From the NCBI RefSeq assembly GCF_036880985.1, contig NZ_JBAJNO010000003.1, positions 248,001-312,000 of the forward strand: a DNA stretch of 64,000 nt. The letters are read 5' to 3'. The translations under genes and the position numbers were made by a program. Source of the DNA: Limibacter armeniacum. Lineage in GTDB: Bacteria; Bacteroidota; Bacteroidia; Cytophagales; Flammeovirgaceae. Shown here in pieces: positions 44,715 through 54,504 of the stretch (position 1 is the first letter of the stretch; each line of letters begins with the position of its first letter). The notes beneath the pieces were generated by a model. The model saw nothing but the letters and a program-made list of their open reading frames with translations. It had not been told where the DNA came from and ran no database searches.

Positions 44715-45551
44715 ATGAAATACGAAAGCAGGTATGCTGTACATCCAGAAGATGCAGCATTATATGGTACAGAAAAGCTAAGAAACCATTTTCTGATTGA
44801 GAACTTATTTACAGCAGATCAGATATGTCTAACTCACACTCATGAGGATCGCTATATAGCAGGTGGTGCAATGCCTGTGCAAAATACATTGGAGCTGGAA
44901 CCAGTAGAAGAATTGCGTTGTGCGTACTTTCTGGAACGCAGGGAGCTTGGGATTATCAATGTTGGGGGCGAAGGTGTTGTGACAGCTGATGGGCAGACTT
45001 ATTTTCTCAACTATAAGGAAGCGCTGTATGTAGGTAAAGAAACCAAAAGCGTCACCTTCAAAAGTGTTGACCCTGACAATCCTGCTAACTTTTACTTGAA
45101 TTCGGCACCAGCTCATCAGACGTTTCCAACCAAAAAAGTGACAAAGGAAAATGCTGAGATCGTAGAGTTGGGGTCATTGGAATCGTCCAATCACCGTGTG
45201 ATCAACAAGCTTTTGGTAGATGGCGTCATACAGACTTGCCAATTGCAGATGGGGATGACGGAGTTAAAGGCAGGTAGTGTTTGGAACACGATGCCAGGAC
45301 ACGTACATGACCGCAGAATGGAAGTGTACTTCTATTTTGATGTGCCAGAAGATCAGGCTGTTTGCCATTTTATGGGCAGACCAGATGAGACACGTCATAT
45401 CTGGATGCAAAACAAGCAGGCTGTTATTTCTCCACCTTGGTCTATGCACGCCGGTTCCGGAACTTCCAGTTATACTTTTATCTGGGGAATGGCAGGCGAA
45501 AACCTTGATTACAATGACATGGACAAGTTTGCCATTACTGATCTGAAATAA
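44715..45551 (+). CDS. kduI: 5-keto-4-deoxyuronate isomerase
   Basis: The 278-residue length is exactly that of the E. coli enzyme when started at ATG 44715; a longer frame begins inside the O2 palindrome. The cupin-type enzyme converts 5-keto-4-deoxyuronate, formed from unsaturated galacturonate, to 2,5-diketo-3-deoxygluconate. The zinc ligands fall at the expected positions His196, His198, Glu203 and His245 (PGHVHDRRMEVY, PPWSMHAG). It is cytoplasmic and the first gene of a catabolic set, followed 31 bp later by kduD. Two LacI-type palindromes precede it, so it is probably induced by a uronate catabolite. Confidence 0.96.
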   Translation: MKYESRYAVHPEDAALYGTEKLRNHFLIENLFTADQICLTHTHEDRYIAGGAMPVQNTLELEPVEELRCAYFLERRELGIINVGGEGVVTADGQTYFLNYKEALYVGKETKSVTFKSVDPDNPANFYLNSAPAHQTFPTKKVTKENAEIVELGSLESSNHRVINKLLVDGVIQTCQLQMGMTELKAGSVWNTMPGHVHDRRMEVYFYFDVPEDQAVCHFMGRPDETRHIWMQNKQAVISPPWSMHAGSGTSSYTFIWGMAGENLDYNDMDKFAITDLK

Positions 45552-45582
45552 TTGAAGACTACAAAAAATTAAAATTGCTACT

Positions 45583-46374
<792 letters not shown>

Positions 46375-46524
46375 CCAATACCATAAGTACTGAAACCAAT
46401 TAGATTTTGCATGGCAAAGGATTATATGGAGCATAGTCTTCATATATCTTTTGTCTGGTTTCTGTGACTTCAACATTGCTATACAATAACACACAGTAAA
46501 CAACACAACAACCCAACTTAACCA

Positions 46525-47877
46525 ATGGAAAAACTAACTGATCATCAGATAGAAATAGAGGAGAAAAAGGGTGTGGGCAAATATCGCTACCGAATCCTTG
46601 CCCTTCTTTTCATGGCGACAACCATTAACTACATGGACCGCAGTATCATGGGGGTGTTAGGTCCAACCCTGATTGATAAGGTCTTTTTCTGGTCCGATAT
46701 GGACTATGCATATATTAACATGGGCTTCAAGATTGCTTACGCTATAGGCATGGTAAGTATGGGGGCCATTATTGACCGTTTGGGAACCAAAATCGGTTAT
46801 ACGGTAGCCATTGCCATATGGAGTGTTTCGGGTATGCTGCACGCAGCAGTGAGACCAGCCTTCAGTATGTTGGGCTTTACATTGGCGCGTGTCGGACTAG
46901 GTTTGGGAGAGTCTGGTAACTTTCCTGCATGTATCAAGACAGTAGCGGAGTGGTTTCCTAAGCGTGAAAGAGCTTGGGCAACAGGGCTTTTCAATGCAGG
47001 TGCCAATGTAGGTGCTGTAATGGCACCATTGGTAATTCCTTTTATCGTAGCTGAAAATGGAGACGGTTGGCAGTTTGCCTTTCTGATTACGGGCGCTTTC
47101 TCTTTGCTTTGGATTGTACTTTGGAACAAGGTTTACCGCAAGCCGGAAGAGCATCCTTCTTTATCGAAAGAAGAATTGGCGTATATCCAAAGTGATCAGG
47201 ATATGACTGCCGAGAAGGAAGCGGAAGAAAGCAAGCTGGCTTGGAAAGACCTACTGCCACTGAAAGAAACTTGGGCAGTGGCATTTGGAAAGTTTATGAC
47301 AGACCCTGTTTGGTGGTTCTTCCTTTTCTGGGGAGGTAAGTTCTTGGCAGACCGTTTTGGGTTGGAACTGAAAGGTTTGGCACTGCCGATGATTATCATC
47401 TTTGGTGTGGCTGACTTGGGTAGTATTGCAGGCGGCTGGTTGTCATCTTCCCTTATCCAAAAAGGATACAGTGTAAATGCAGGACGAAAAATCACCATGC
47501 TGATTTGTGGCTTGTGTGTGTTGCCAGTAGCAATGGCACCACATGTTGAAAGTCAGTGGACTGCGGTAGCCTTGATAGCATTGGCAGCGGCAGCACATCA
47601 GGCATGGTCGGCGAATATCTTTACGGTAGCTTCTGATGTTTTCCCTAAAAAGGCAACGGCATCTATCGTTGGTATTGCGGGTATGGCAGGAGCTGTTGGT
47701 GGTTTCCTAGCAGACTGGGGAGTTGGACACGTTCTGGAATCAGCACGTGATGCAGCTGGCAACCTTCCGCAAGATGCTTATACCATCCCATTTGTGGTGG
47801 CTGCATTTGGTTACCTAATAGCGTTAGGTGTAATACAATTATTTATACCGAAGCTGGAAACACTGAAGAAACTGTAA
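46525..47877 (+). CDS. Hexuronate-type MFS transporter (ACS family)
   Basis: This 450-residue inner-membrane protein has about twelve helices. Features of the anion:cation symporter/ExuT group are INYMDRSIMGVLGPTL in helix 1, GAIIDRLGTKIGY after helix 2, and RVGLGLGESGNFPACIKTVAEWFPKRERA in helices 4-5. It should import galacturonate or glucuronate with protons. It lies between kduD and GH2 on the same strand. A hairpin follows it, so GH2-SDR-uxuA may be partly uncoupled. Confidence 0.9.
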   Translation: MEKLTDHQIEIEEKKGVGKYRYRILALLFMATTINYMDRSIMGVLGPTLIDKVFFWSDMDYAYINMGFKIAYAIGMVSMGAIIDRLGTKIGYTVAIAIWSVSGMLHAAVRPAFSMLGFTLARVGLGLGESGNFPACIKTVAEWFPKRERAWATGLFNAGANVGAVMAPLVIPFIVAENGDGWQFAFLITGAFSLLWIVLWNKVYRKPEEHPSLSKEELAYIQSDQDMTAEKEAEESKLAWKDLLPLKETWAVAFGKFMTDPVWWFFLFWGGKFLADRFGLELKGLALPMIIIFGVADLGSIAGGWLSSSLIQKGYSVNAGRKITMLICGLCVLPVAMAPHVESQWTAVALIALAAAAHQAWSANIFTVASDVFPKKATASIVGIAGMAGAVGGFLADWGVGHVLESARDAAGNLPQDAYTIPFVVAAFGYLIALGVIQLFIPKLETLKKL

Positions 47878-47902
47878 CCAAAATCAATAATTCATACCAT
47901 AG

Positions 47903-47956
47903 CCGGTCAGGAGCTGTCAACCATTTGTCTGGCATGCTGTTGACCGGTATTTTTAT
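47903..47956 (+). terminator. Possible terminator
   Basis: CCGGTCA (47903-47909) pairs with TGACCGG (47941-47947) across a long loop, before TATTTTTA. It is imperfect in form and could be a partial terminator. Confidence 0.5.
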
Positions 47957-47974
47957 AATAAATGCTGAATTATT

Positions 47975-50404
47975 ATGAACCGAAAATTATACCTGCTGGG
48001 AATACTGCTGATAGGAATATGGAGTACAGTATTGGGTAAAGATAGAGAGGTGTTATGGAATAGTGGGTGGGAATATCTGGAGAATAATCTTCAACAAGTC
48101 AATCAGGTTCAAGGTAAAGAAGGATGGCATGAAGTCACGTTGCCGCATACTTGGAACGCTTTTGATGTAATGGATGCTACTCCCGGATATAGGAGGGATA
48201 CAGGATGGTACCGTAAGGGTTTTGATGTGCCTAAAGATCTGAATCAAGGACGTTGGATCCTTTATTTTGAGGGCGTTAATATGACAGCTGAAGTCTATGT
48301 CAATGGGGCAAAAGCTGGAGGACATATTGGAGGCTATCTTGGTTTCGAAATCGATATTACGGACTTGCTTGAAAAAGGAAAACGGAATACTGTATTGGTA
48401 AAAGCTGATAATAGTTATGACCGATCCATTGTACCCTCCCAAAAGGCAGACTTCTTTTTGTATGGGGGAATTGTAAGGGATGTGTGGTTGAAAAAAGTCA
48501 ATCCCATTTCGATTAAAGGATGCAAGGTGACAACTTCCAATGTGTCTGAAAAAGCTGCGAATACTAGCCTGAATATTGAATTGTATAATCCAACAGCTTA
48601 CTCAGGAGCTGTAACATTGGAAGTGAGCTTGTCTGACAAGGATGGGAATGCTGTAGCTTCACTAGGTAAGAGATTGAAAATCAGCAATGAGGGACATGTT
48701 GGTTTAGCACTTCCAAAACTGAAACAGCCTCACCTTTGGGAGGTCAATGATCCATACCTGTATACGCTTCAGGTTAAGGTAAAGCGTCAAGGGGAAATAC
48801 TGGATGTGATCAGTGAAAAAATTGGATACAGGTGGTTTGAGTTTAAGGAACATGGCGCTTTTTATTTAAATGGAAAAAGGTTGTTGCTAAGAGGAACTCA
48901 CCGTCATGAAGAACATGCAGGAGTAGGCATGGCCATGAGTGATGCACAACACCGTAAGGATATGGAGCAGATCAAAGAAATGGGAGCCAATTTTGTTCGG
49001 CTGGCACATTATCCGCAGGATCCGGAAATTTATAGGGCTTGTGATGAATTGGGTTTGCTGGTTTGGGATGAAGTACCTTGGTGTCGAGGTGGTATAGGAG
49101 ATGAAGCTTGGCAAAAACAGACCATGACAATGCTCGAAGAAATGATTGACCAGAACTATAATCATCCATCCATTGTGATTTGGTCTTTGGGTAATGAAGT
49201 GTATTGGTTGCCAGATTATGAAAACGGAAATGACCCTGAGAAAATCAATGTATTTCTAAAGCAGCTGCATGGTCGGGCAAAGGCACTGGATCCTAATCGA
49301 TTGACCGCCATTCGTAAATATCCGCACGGCAGTGAGATTGTCGATGTATATTCACCTTCCATTTGGGCTGGTTGGTATTCAGGGGTTTACAAGACATATG
49401 CCAAGGCAATCACTGAATCTCAGCAGAAGTATGCCCGATTTGTTCATGCAGAATATGGCGCAGCCAGTCATACAGGTAGACATGATGAATCTCCCATTAC
49501 AGGAGAGGGTTTAATCAAGACGGATGGTTGGAATGAACATGAGAATCAGGCAATTGTTACCAATATTGCCAAGGTGGGAGACTGGAGTGAAAACTATGCA
49601 GTTGACTTGTTTGATTGGCATTTACACGTCAGTGAAAACCAGCCTGATTTTACAGGAAATATCCAATGGGCATTCAAGGATTTTGGTACACCTTTACGTC
49701 CGGAAAATGCGATTCCTTATGTCAATCAGAAGGGGATTGTAGACCGTGAAGGCAATCCAAAAGATGTTTATTATGTATTCAAAAGCTATTGGAATACAGA
49801 TGATCCGTTTTGCTATATAGAGTCAAAAACATGGACGGAAAGGATAGGGGAGAAGGGTGAAAAGAAAATGGTTTGTGTCTACAGCAATGCATCAGAAGTG
49901 GAGCTATTGCTGAATGGAAAGTCAATGGGAAGAAAGAAGAGAGACAATACTCAATTTCCTGCTCAGGGACTATCATGGGAAGTGACTTTTTCTGAAGGTA
50001 AAAATAAACTGGAAGCGAAAGGTTTTAGTAAAGGAGATCAAGTAGCATCAGATAAGCATCAGCTTCAGTACTTTACCTCCAAGTTTGGTGGTGTAGAAAG
50101 GATCAAGTTGGAAAAAATGCCCATGGAAAATGGGCACATCCGTATGGTGGCTACGGCTGTAGACAAAGAGGGAAGACGTTGCCTTGATTATGAGAAGAAG
50201 GTGTATTTTTCATTGAATGGTGGTGGGAAACTGGTCAAGGATTTTGGAGTGGCAGGGAAGTCTCAGGTTATTGAAATGGCAAATGGCAGGGCATGGATTG
50301 AGCTAATTCCTGAAGCAGGAAAAACGGCTGTAATAGAAGTAAGAAACCAGGATTTCAAAGGGACTTTTTTAACCTTTAAGACAACAAGTGAAATCGTAAA
50401 ATAA
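47975..50404 (+). CDS. GH2 family glycosidase, exported
   Basis: This 809-residue enzyme has a signal peptide of about 21 residues and the standard GH2 order: sugar-binding jelly roll (about 40-185), Ig-like domain (about 190-290) and TIM barrel (about 295-600). The acid/base is Glu408 in SLGNEVYW and the nucleophile Glu493 in FVHAEYGA. A C-terminal domain of about 200 residues (DUF4982-like position) follows. GH2 includes beta-galactosidases and beta-glucuronidases. Being grouped with uronate genes makes release of glucuronate or of galactan side chains likely. Only 14 bp separate it from the SDR gene. Confidence 0.9.
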   Translation: MNRKLYLLGILLIGIWSTVLGKDREVLWNSGWEYLENNLQQVNQVQGKEGWHEVTLPHTWNAFDVMDATPGYRRDTGWYRKGFDVPKDLNQGRWILYFEGVNMTAEVYVNGAKAGGHIGGYLGFEIDITDLLEKGKRNTVLVKADNSYDRSIVPSQKADFFLYGGIVRDVWLKKVNPISIKGCKVTTSNVSEKAANTSLNIELYNPTAYSGAVTLEVSLSDKDGNAVASLGKRLKISNEGHVGLALPKLKQPHLWEVNDPYLYTLQVKVKRQGEILDVISEKIGYRWFEFKEHGAFYLNGKRLLLRGTHRHEEHAGVGMAMSDAQHRKDMEQIKEMGANFVRLAHYPQDPEIYRACDELGLLVWDEVPWCRGGIGDEAWQKQTMTMLEEMIDQNYNHPSIVIWSLGNEVYWLPDYENGNDPEKINVFLKQLHGRAKALDPNRLTAIRKYPHGSEIVDVYSPSIWAGWYSGVYKTYAKAITESQQKYARFVHAEYGAASHTGRHDESPITGEGLIKTDGWNEHENQAIVTNIAKVGDWSENYAVDLFDWHLHVSENQPDFTGNIQWAFKDFGTPLRPENAIPYVNQKGIVDREGNPKDVYYVFKSYWNTDDPFCYIESKTWTERIGEKGEKKMVCVYSNASEVELLLNGKSMGRKKRDNTQFPAQGLSWEVTFSEGKNKLEAKGFSKGDQVASDKHQLQYFTSKFGGVERIKLEKMPMENGHIRMVATAVDKEGRRCLDYEKKVYFSLNGGGKLVKDFGVAGKSQVIEMANGRAWIELIPEAGKTAVIEVRNQDFKGTFLTFKTTSEIVK

Positions 50405-50418
50405 AGTATTTGAAAAAT

Positions 50419-51231
50419 ATGAACCTATTTGATATAACAGGAAAAGTAATCGTCATCACTGGTGGAGGTGGCGCATTAGGAGGGGGGATTGCCAAGAGCT
50501 TGCTTCAGGCTGGAGCACGTGTGGTGATCTTAAGCAGAAGGCAATCAACAGTAGATAACGCTCTTGCTGAAATGAGCAGTTTTGGAGAACATGTCTTGGG
50601 AATTGCTTGTGATGTTTTGGACGAATCATCTCTGAAAAATGCCCGTGATCAGGTGAAGGCAAAATGGGAAAAAATAGATGTACTGATCAATGCGGCAGGA
50701 GGAAATATGCCAGGCGCTACAATCGGATTAGACCAGACGATCTTTGATCTTAAGTTGGATGATTTCAGGGCAGTGACGGACCTGAACCTGACAGGAACAG
50801 TATTGCCATCCATGGTTTTTGGGAAAGAAATGGCAGATTCTGGAAAAGGTGTAATCATTAACTTTTCATCGATGGCGGCACAGCAGGCTATCACAAGGGT
50901 AGTGGGTTATTCGGCAGCAAAGGCAAGTATTGACAACTTTACCAAATGGATGGCGGTAGAAATGGCTACAAAATTTGGAGAAGGTATAAGGGTCAATGCC
51001 GTGGCGCCAGGTTTCTTTATCGGTGAGCAAAACCGCAGACTTTTGACCAACGAGGATGGAACACTGACTGACAGAGGAAAAACCATCATTGCAAATACAC
51101 CCATGAAAAGGTTCGGTGAAGCAGAAGAACTCTGTGGTACAGTACATTGGCTCTGTTCGGAAGCATCCAAATTTGTAACGGGTATTGTAGTGCCAGTTGA
51201 TGGAGGATTCAGTGCATTCAGTGGTGTTTAG
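50419..51231 (+). CDS. SDR oxidoreductase, probable D-mannonate/fructuronate reductase
   Basis: The product has 270 residues from ATG at 50419; the TTG three codons earlier is less likely. This short-chain dehydrogenase shows TGGGGALGGGIA (an extra-glycine cofactor loop), NAAGGN and the catalytic SxnYxxxK in FSSMAAQQAITRVVGYSAAKA. SDR proteins of this kind, sitting directly before uxuA, replace the classic UxuB and reduce fructuronate to mannonate. The cofactor loop suggests NAD(H). The 24-bp gap to uxuA supports co-transcription. Confidence 0.83.
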   Translation: MNLFDITGKVIVITGGGGALGGGIAKSLLQAGARVVILSRRQSTVDNALAEMSSFGEHVLGIACDVLDESSLKNARDQVKAKWEKIDVLINAAGGNMPGATIGLDQTIFDLKLDDFRAVTDLNLTGTVLPSMVFGKEMADSGKGVIINFSSMAAQQAITRVVGYSAAKASIDNFTKWMAVEMATKFGEGIRVNAVAPGFFIGEQNRRLLTNEDGTLTDRGKTIIANTPMKRFGEAEELCGTVHWLCSEASKFVTGIVVPVDGGFSAFSGV

Positions 51232-51255
51232 GTTCTTTCACTTAAAGGAAAAGTT

Positions 51256-52458
51256 ATGGCTCTTGAAAAAACATGGCGTTGGTATGGTCCCGCTGACTCG
51301 GTTTCTTTGGCAGATATCCGTCAGGTTGGTGCTACAGGAATAGTGACTGCTTTGCACCATATTGCAAATGGAGAAATATGGACTACATCGGAAATTGAAA
51401 AGCGGAAGGTAGAAATTGAGCAAGCAGGACTCAAATGGTCAGTGGTGGAAAGTATACCAGTACATGAGGATATCAAATTGGGTAATCCTGAAAGGGATAA
51501 ATACATCCAGCATTATTGTCAATCCTTAAAAAACCTTGCCCAATCTGGTATACGGACAGTGTGTTATAATTTTATGCCGGTATTGGATTGGACCCGAACC
51601 AATTTAGCTTTTGAATTACCGAATGGTGTCAAGGCACTTCGTTTTGATATGACGGATTTGATCGTCTTCGATGTGTTGATCCTGAAACGTCCGAATGCAG
51701 AAAAGGATTACAAAGCAGAGCAAGTAGCAAAGGCAGTACTTCGGTTTGAAAAGATGTCGGCTTCGGAAACAGAAACTTTGATAAATGCAATTATAGCAGG
51801 ACTTCCAGGTGCTGAAGAAGGATATACGTTAGCGGCATTTCAACAAAGGTTGGATGACTATCATAAAATAGGTATTCAACAAATGCGTGAAAACCTTCAG
51901 TATTTTCTCGAAAGAATATTGCCGACAGCAGAATCGTGTGGTCTTAAAATGGTAATTCATCCTGATGACCCGCCGTTTCAAATTTTTGGGTTGCCTAGAA
52001 TTATTAGTACAGCTCAAGACTTGAGATGGTTATTTGATGTGGTGCCGTCGTCAAGTAATGGACTGACATTCTGTACAGGTTCCTTCGGGGTGAGAGAAGA
52101 TAATGATTTGGTAAGCATGGTAAAGGAGTTTGCTGAGCGTATACATTTTACACATCTGCGAAGTACTCAAAGAGAATCGGATGGTAGTTTTTATGAGGCA
52201 AACCATTTGGAAGGAAATGTACCAATGACTGAAATAATGATGCTATTGTTGGAAGAGCAATATAGGCGTAAATCGGAAGGTTTAAATTTTTCAGAAATGC
52301 CTATGCGCCCAGATCATGGTCACCAAATGTTAGATGACTTAAATAGGAAGATGAATCCGGGATATTCGTGTATTGGTAGAATGAAAGGTTTAGCAGAGCT
52401 GACAGGATTGGAAATGGCTTTGGAGGCTATATTAAAAAGAGAGTTAGCACTTCTATAA
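51256..52458 (+). CDS. uxuA: Mannonate dehydratase
   Basis: This 400-residue TIM-barrel enzyme dehydrates D-mannonate to KDG. Family landmarks are the opening [27 protein letters not shown], the metal-site region [25 protein letters not shown] and [12 protein letters not shown]. The length matches the family. It is the last gene before a strong terminator, and together with the SDR it forms the glucuronate branch feeding the same KDG pool as KduI/KduD. Confidence 0.96.
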   Translation: MALEKTWRWYGPADSVSLADIRQVGATGIVTALHHIANGEIWTTSEIEKRKVEIEQAGLKWSVVESIPVHEDIKLGNPERDKYIQHYCQSLKNLAQSGIRTVCYNFMPVLDWTRTNLAFELPNGVKALRFDMTDLIVFDVLILKRPNAEKDYKAEQVAKAVLRFEKMSASETETLINAIIAGLPGAEEGYTLAAFQQRLDDYHKIGIQQMRENLQYFLERILPTAESCGLKMVIHPDDPPFQIFGLPRIISTAQDLRWLFDVVPSSSNGLTFCTGSFGVREDNDLVSMVKEFAERIHFTHLRSTQRESDGSFYEANHLEGNVPMTEIMMLLLEEQYRRKSEGLNFSEMPMRPDHGHQMLDDLNRKMNPGYSCIGRMKGLAELTGLEMALEAILKRELALL

Positions 52459-52471
52459 TGTTTTAAACGGA

Positions 52472-52500
52472 AAGCTGCAATTCTGTGCAGCTTTTTTTTT
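52472..52500 (+). terminator. Intrinsic terminator of the uronate operon
   Basis: AAGCTGCA pairs with TGCAGCTT around a short loop and is followed by a run of nine T. Confidence 0.9.
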
Positions 52501-52837
52501 ATCCTTTTGTGTAGAATTTTTTTTAAAATACATATTTAACAATACAGAAAACAAAATAATGAATTTTTAAAAGAAAATTCTTAAAAAAGTTGACATGTAT
52601 TATACTGTTTTTATTTAACAACATTGAAAGGATAATTTCCTTTTGTGTTAAACTATAATAATAGGATATGACATATATAAATACTTGAAGATATATAAAT
52701 GTAAAATACATTATTCCGTTTCTCATATTGTTAAATTACATTTTTGAATGAAAAAATCAACCAAATATTTTTATAAATGATCCATTTTTACTAAACAAAG
52801 TTTTAGAACTTAACCTAATCAGATAACCCACCAAAAT
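52501..52837 (+). other. AT-rich intergenic region
   Basis: About 340 bp of very AT-rich sequence precede the deiminase gene. It must contain that gene's promoter. No operator, repeat or small gene is convincing; the reading frames on the minus strand here are low-complexity. Confidence 0.4.
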
Positions 52838-53683
52838 ATGATCATCGACCATGAAACCAATCTTGTCTATTTTTCTCAAATGCTAAAAACAAATCCTTAC
52901 TATGGAGAAACTTGCTCACAGATTTTGAGAATTCTAAAAAAGCATGGAATTGCCTATCAATTTCTTCACAAGACTAAAGACATTTGGACCCGAGACTATA
53001 TGCCTGTTCAAATTTCAGATAATAGGTTCGTTCAATTCCAGTATATACTTGATTACCTCAAAAATAATCCCGAATTGAGATCTGAACCACAAGTGGTATG
53101 CAATGCCAATAAGATCAAGCCTATATATTCGAATATTGTCTTGGATGGTGGGAATATTATAAAATGGAAAGATAAAGTAATCGTAACAGATAAGGTATAT
53201 CTGGATAACCCACAATACAAAAGTGCTCATCAACTTATAGATGGACTTGAAACAATATTAGAAGCTGAAGTAATTATTATTCCTAGAATTAAAGCTGAGT
53301 TTACTGGACATGCTGACGGACTTGTCCGTTTTCTTGACAGCCAGACAATTACAGGGAATGACTTAAGTTTTGAGTACAAATATTGGAGAGAAGGCATGGA
53401 AAAGGTGTTGAAACAATATCATATTGAGTATATCAATATGCCTACTTTTGAATATAAAGACAAAAAATATCCTGACACAGCCATTGGTTGTTATACAAAT
53501 TATCTTGAAGTAAAAAATGTCATTATCTTTCCTGTATTCGAGACTAAACACAATAAAGACCAACAGGCTATAGACTTGATTACTGACATCTATCCTAATA
53601 AAATTATTGAACCAATCAACATCAACCCAGTTGCCAATCAAGGAGGATTGATGAATTGTATTTCATGGAATATCAGCATATAA
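52838..53683 (+). CDS. Agmatine/peptidyl-arginine deiminase family enzyme
   Basis: This 281-residue soluble protein belongs to the guanidino-group modifying family. It shows KDIWTRDYMPV (substrate Asp), VLDGGNII, TGHADGLVRF (catalytic His and Asp) and, at the C-terminus, NQGGLMNCISWN with the nucleophile Cys. The residue before Cys is Asn where agmatine deiminase has His. It is shorter than typical agmatine deiminase (about 370). The substrate could be agmatine, a free arginine derivative or a peptide. There is no signal peptide, so secretion as in PPAD is unlikely. It is monocistronic, with a terminator directly after the stop. Confidence 0.82.
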   Translation: MIIDHETNLVYFSQMLKTNPYYGETCSQILRILKKHGIAYQFLHKTKDIWTRDYMPVQISDNRFVQFQYILDYLKNNPELRSEPQVVCNANKIKPIYSNIVLDGGNIIKWKDKVIVTDKVYLDNPQYKSAHQLIDGLETILEAEVIIIPRIKAEFTGHADGLVRFLDSQTITGNDLSFEYKYWREGMEKVLKQYHIEYINMPTFEYKDKKYPDTAIGCYTNYLEVKNVIIFPVFETKHNKDQQAIDLITDIYPNKIIEPININPVANQGGLMNCISWNISI

Positions 53684-53688
53684 AAAAA

Positions 53689-53730
53689 GGTCAGTAAACT
53701 TGAATTAATTCAAGTTTACTGACCTTTTTT
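53689..53730. terminator. Long perfect palindromic bidirectional terminator
   Basis: Bases 53689-53724 form a perfect 36-bp palindrome (18-bp arms), flanked by A7 on the left and T6 on the right. It serves the convergent deiminase and secreted-protein genes. Confidence 0.9.
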
Positions 53731-53746
53731 ACTTCTCATTTTCTTA

Positions 53747-54379
53747 TTAATAAACAACATGAACGGCAGGTTGCAGTTCCAATGTTTTTATATCCAACCT
53801 TAAGTAATAATAATCCATATCATTCCTATCATACTTGCCATCTCCATTCTGATCTCTCAGCATCTTGATCAATGCAAAACCCTGATCTTCAAATATATTA
53901 ATCTTTACTGCATGTTCGTTTGAACTGGTCAATGCCTTCAAGTTTTTTCCTTTTCTATCCGACACATACAAGACTGATGGAACTTTAGTATGTGAAACTC
54001 TTCTATCATTTATATCAATGTCTTTTACAAAGTAAAAAAGCCATTGACTTGTTGAAAAAAGATGCTGATTGACTTCACTTCTCCTTGAGAAGTACTGATT
54101 ATCATGTTTTTGTGGAAATTCATCAATAAAAACGTCTTTCTTAAACAGTGGTTCACTTACGTTTTCATTAAAGTCATAGAAAAGAATATTCGCATAGTAA
54201 CCTGAAGCGAATAGTGGTACTTTCGTTGCATTTTCACTGTACCTAACAGTGATCATCACAGTCGATGTACTATCTGTAAGTATCGGATCATCTAAGGTGA
54301 ATCCATCCTTCAGTTTATACTGACCAAAAAGAGAAGTTGAAAGTAGTATAAAAAGCGGCAGCAATAATTTCTCTTTCAT
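53747..54379 (-). CDS. Secreted protein with EF-hand-like loop, unknown function
   Basis: This 210-residue exported protein has a signal peptide ending near LFGQ (residue 20). The mature protein is predicted beta-rich, and near residue 180 it has DQNGDGKYDRND, a 12-residue calcium-loop pattern as in EF-hands and dockerins. No family is recognised. It is the only gene between two hairpin terminators. Confidence 0.6.
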   Translation of the reverse strand: MKEKLLLPLFILLSTSLFGQYKLKDGFTLDDPILTDSTSTVMITVRYSENATKVPLFASGYYANILFYDFNENVSEPLFKKDVFIDEFPQKHDNQYFSRRSEVNQHLFSTSQWLFYFVKDIDINDRRVSHTKVPSVLYVSDRKGKNLKALTSSNEHAVKINIFEDQGFALIKMLRDQNGDGKYDRNDMDYYYLRLDIKTLELQPAVHVVY

Positions 54380-54471
54380 TTGAATTAAAAAATAGGTTTA
54401 AATATTTGTTTTGTCTGAGCCAAGATACTTGAATAAGCTTTTTGTGTCTAATTATTTTTGTTAAAAAACAA

Positions 54472-54497
54472 AAAGCAGAATGTATACATTCTGCTTT
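54472..54497 (-). terminator. Intrinsic terminator
   Basis: AAAGCAGAATGTA and TACATTCTGCTTT form a perfect palindrome, followed on the minus strand by a T-rich run. It ends the second pectin operon, 8 bp after the beta-helix gene stop. Confidence 0.85.
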
Positions 54498-54504
54498 CTA
54501 TAAA

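Noticed and set aside
52523-52726. Minus-strand 67-codon frame
   Set aside because: It is low-complexity, AT-driven sequence without a credible gene context.
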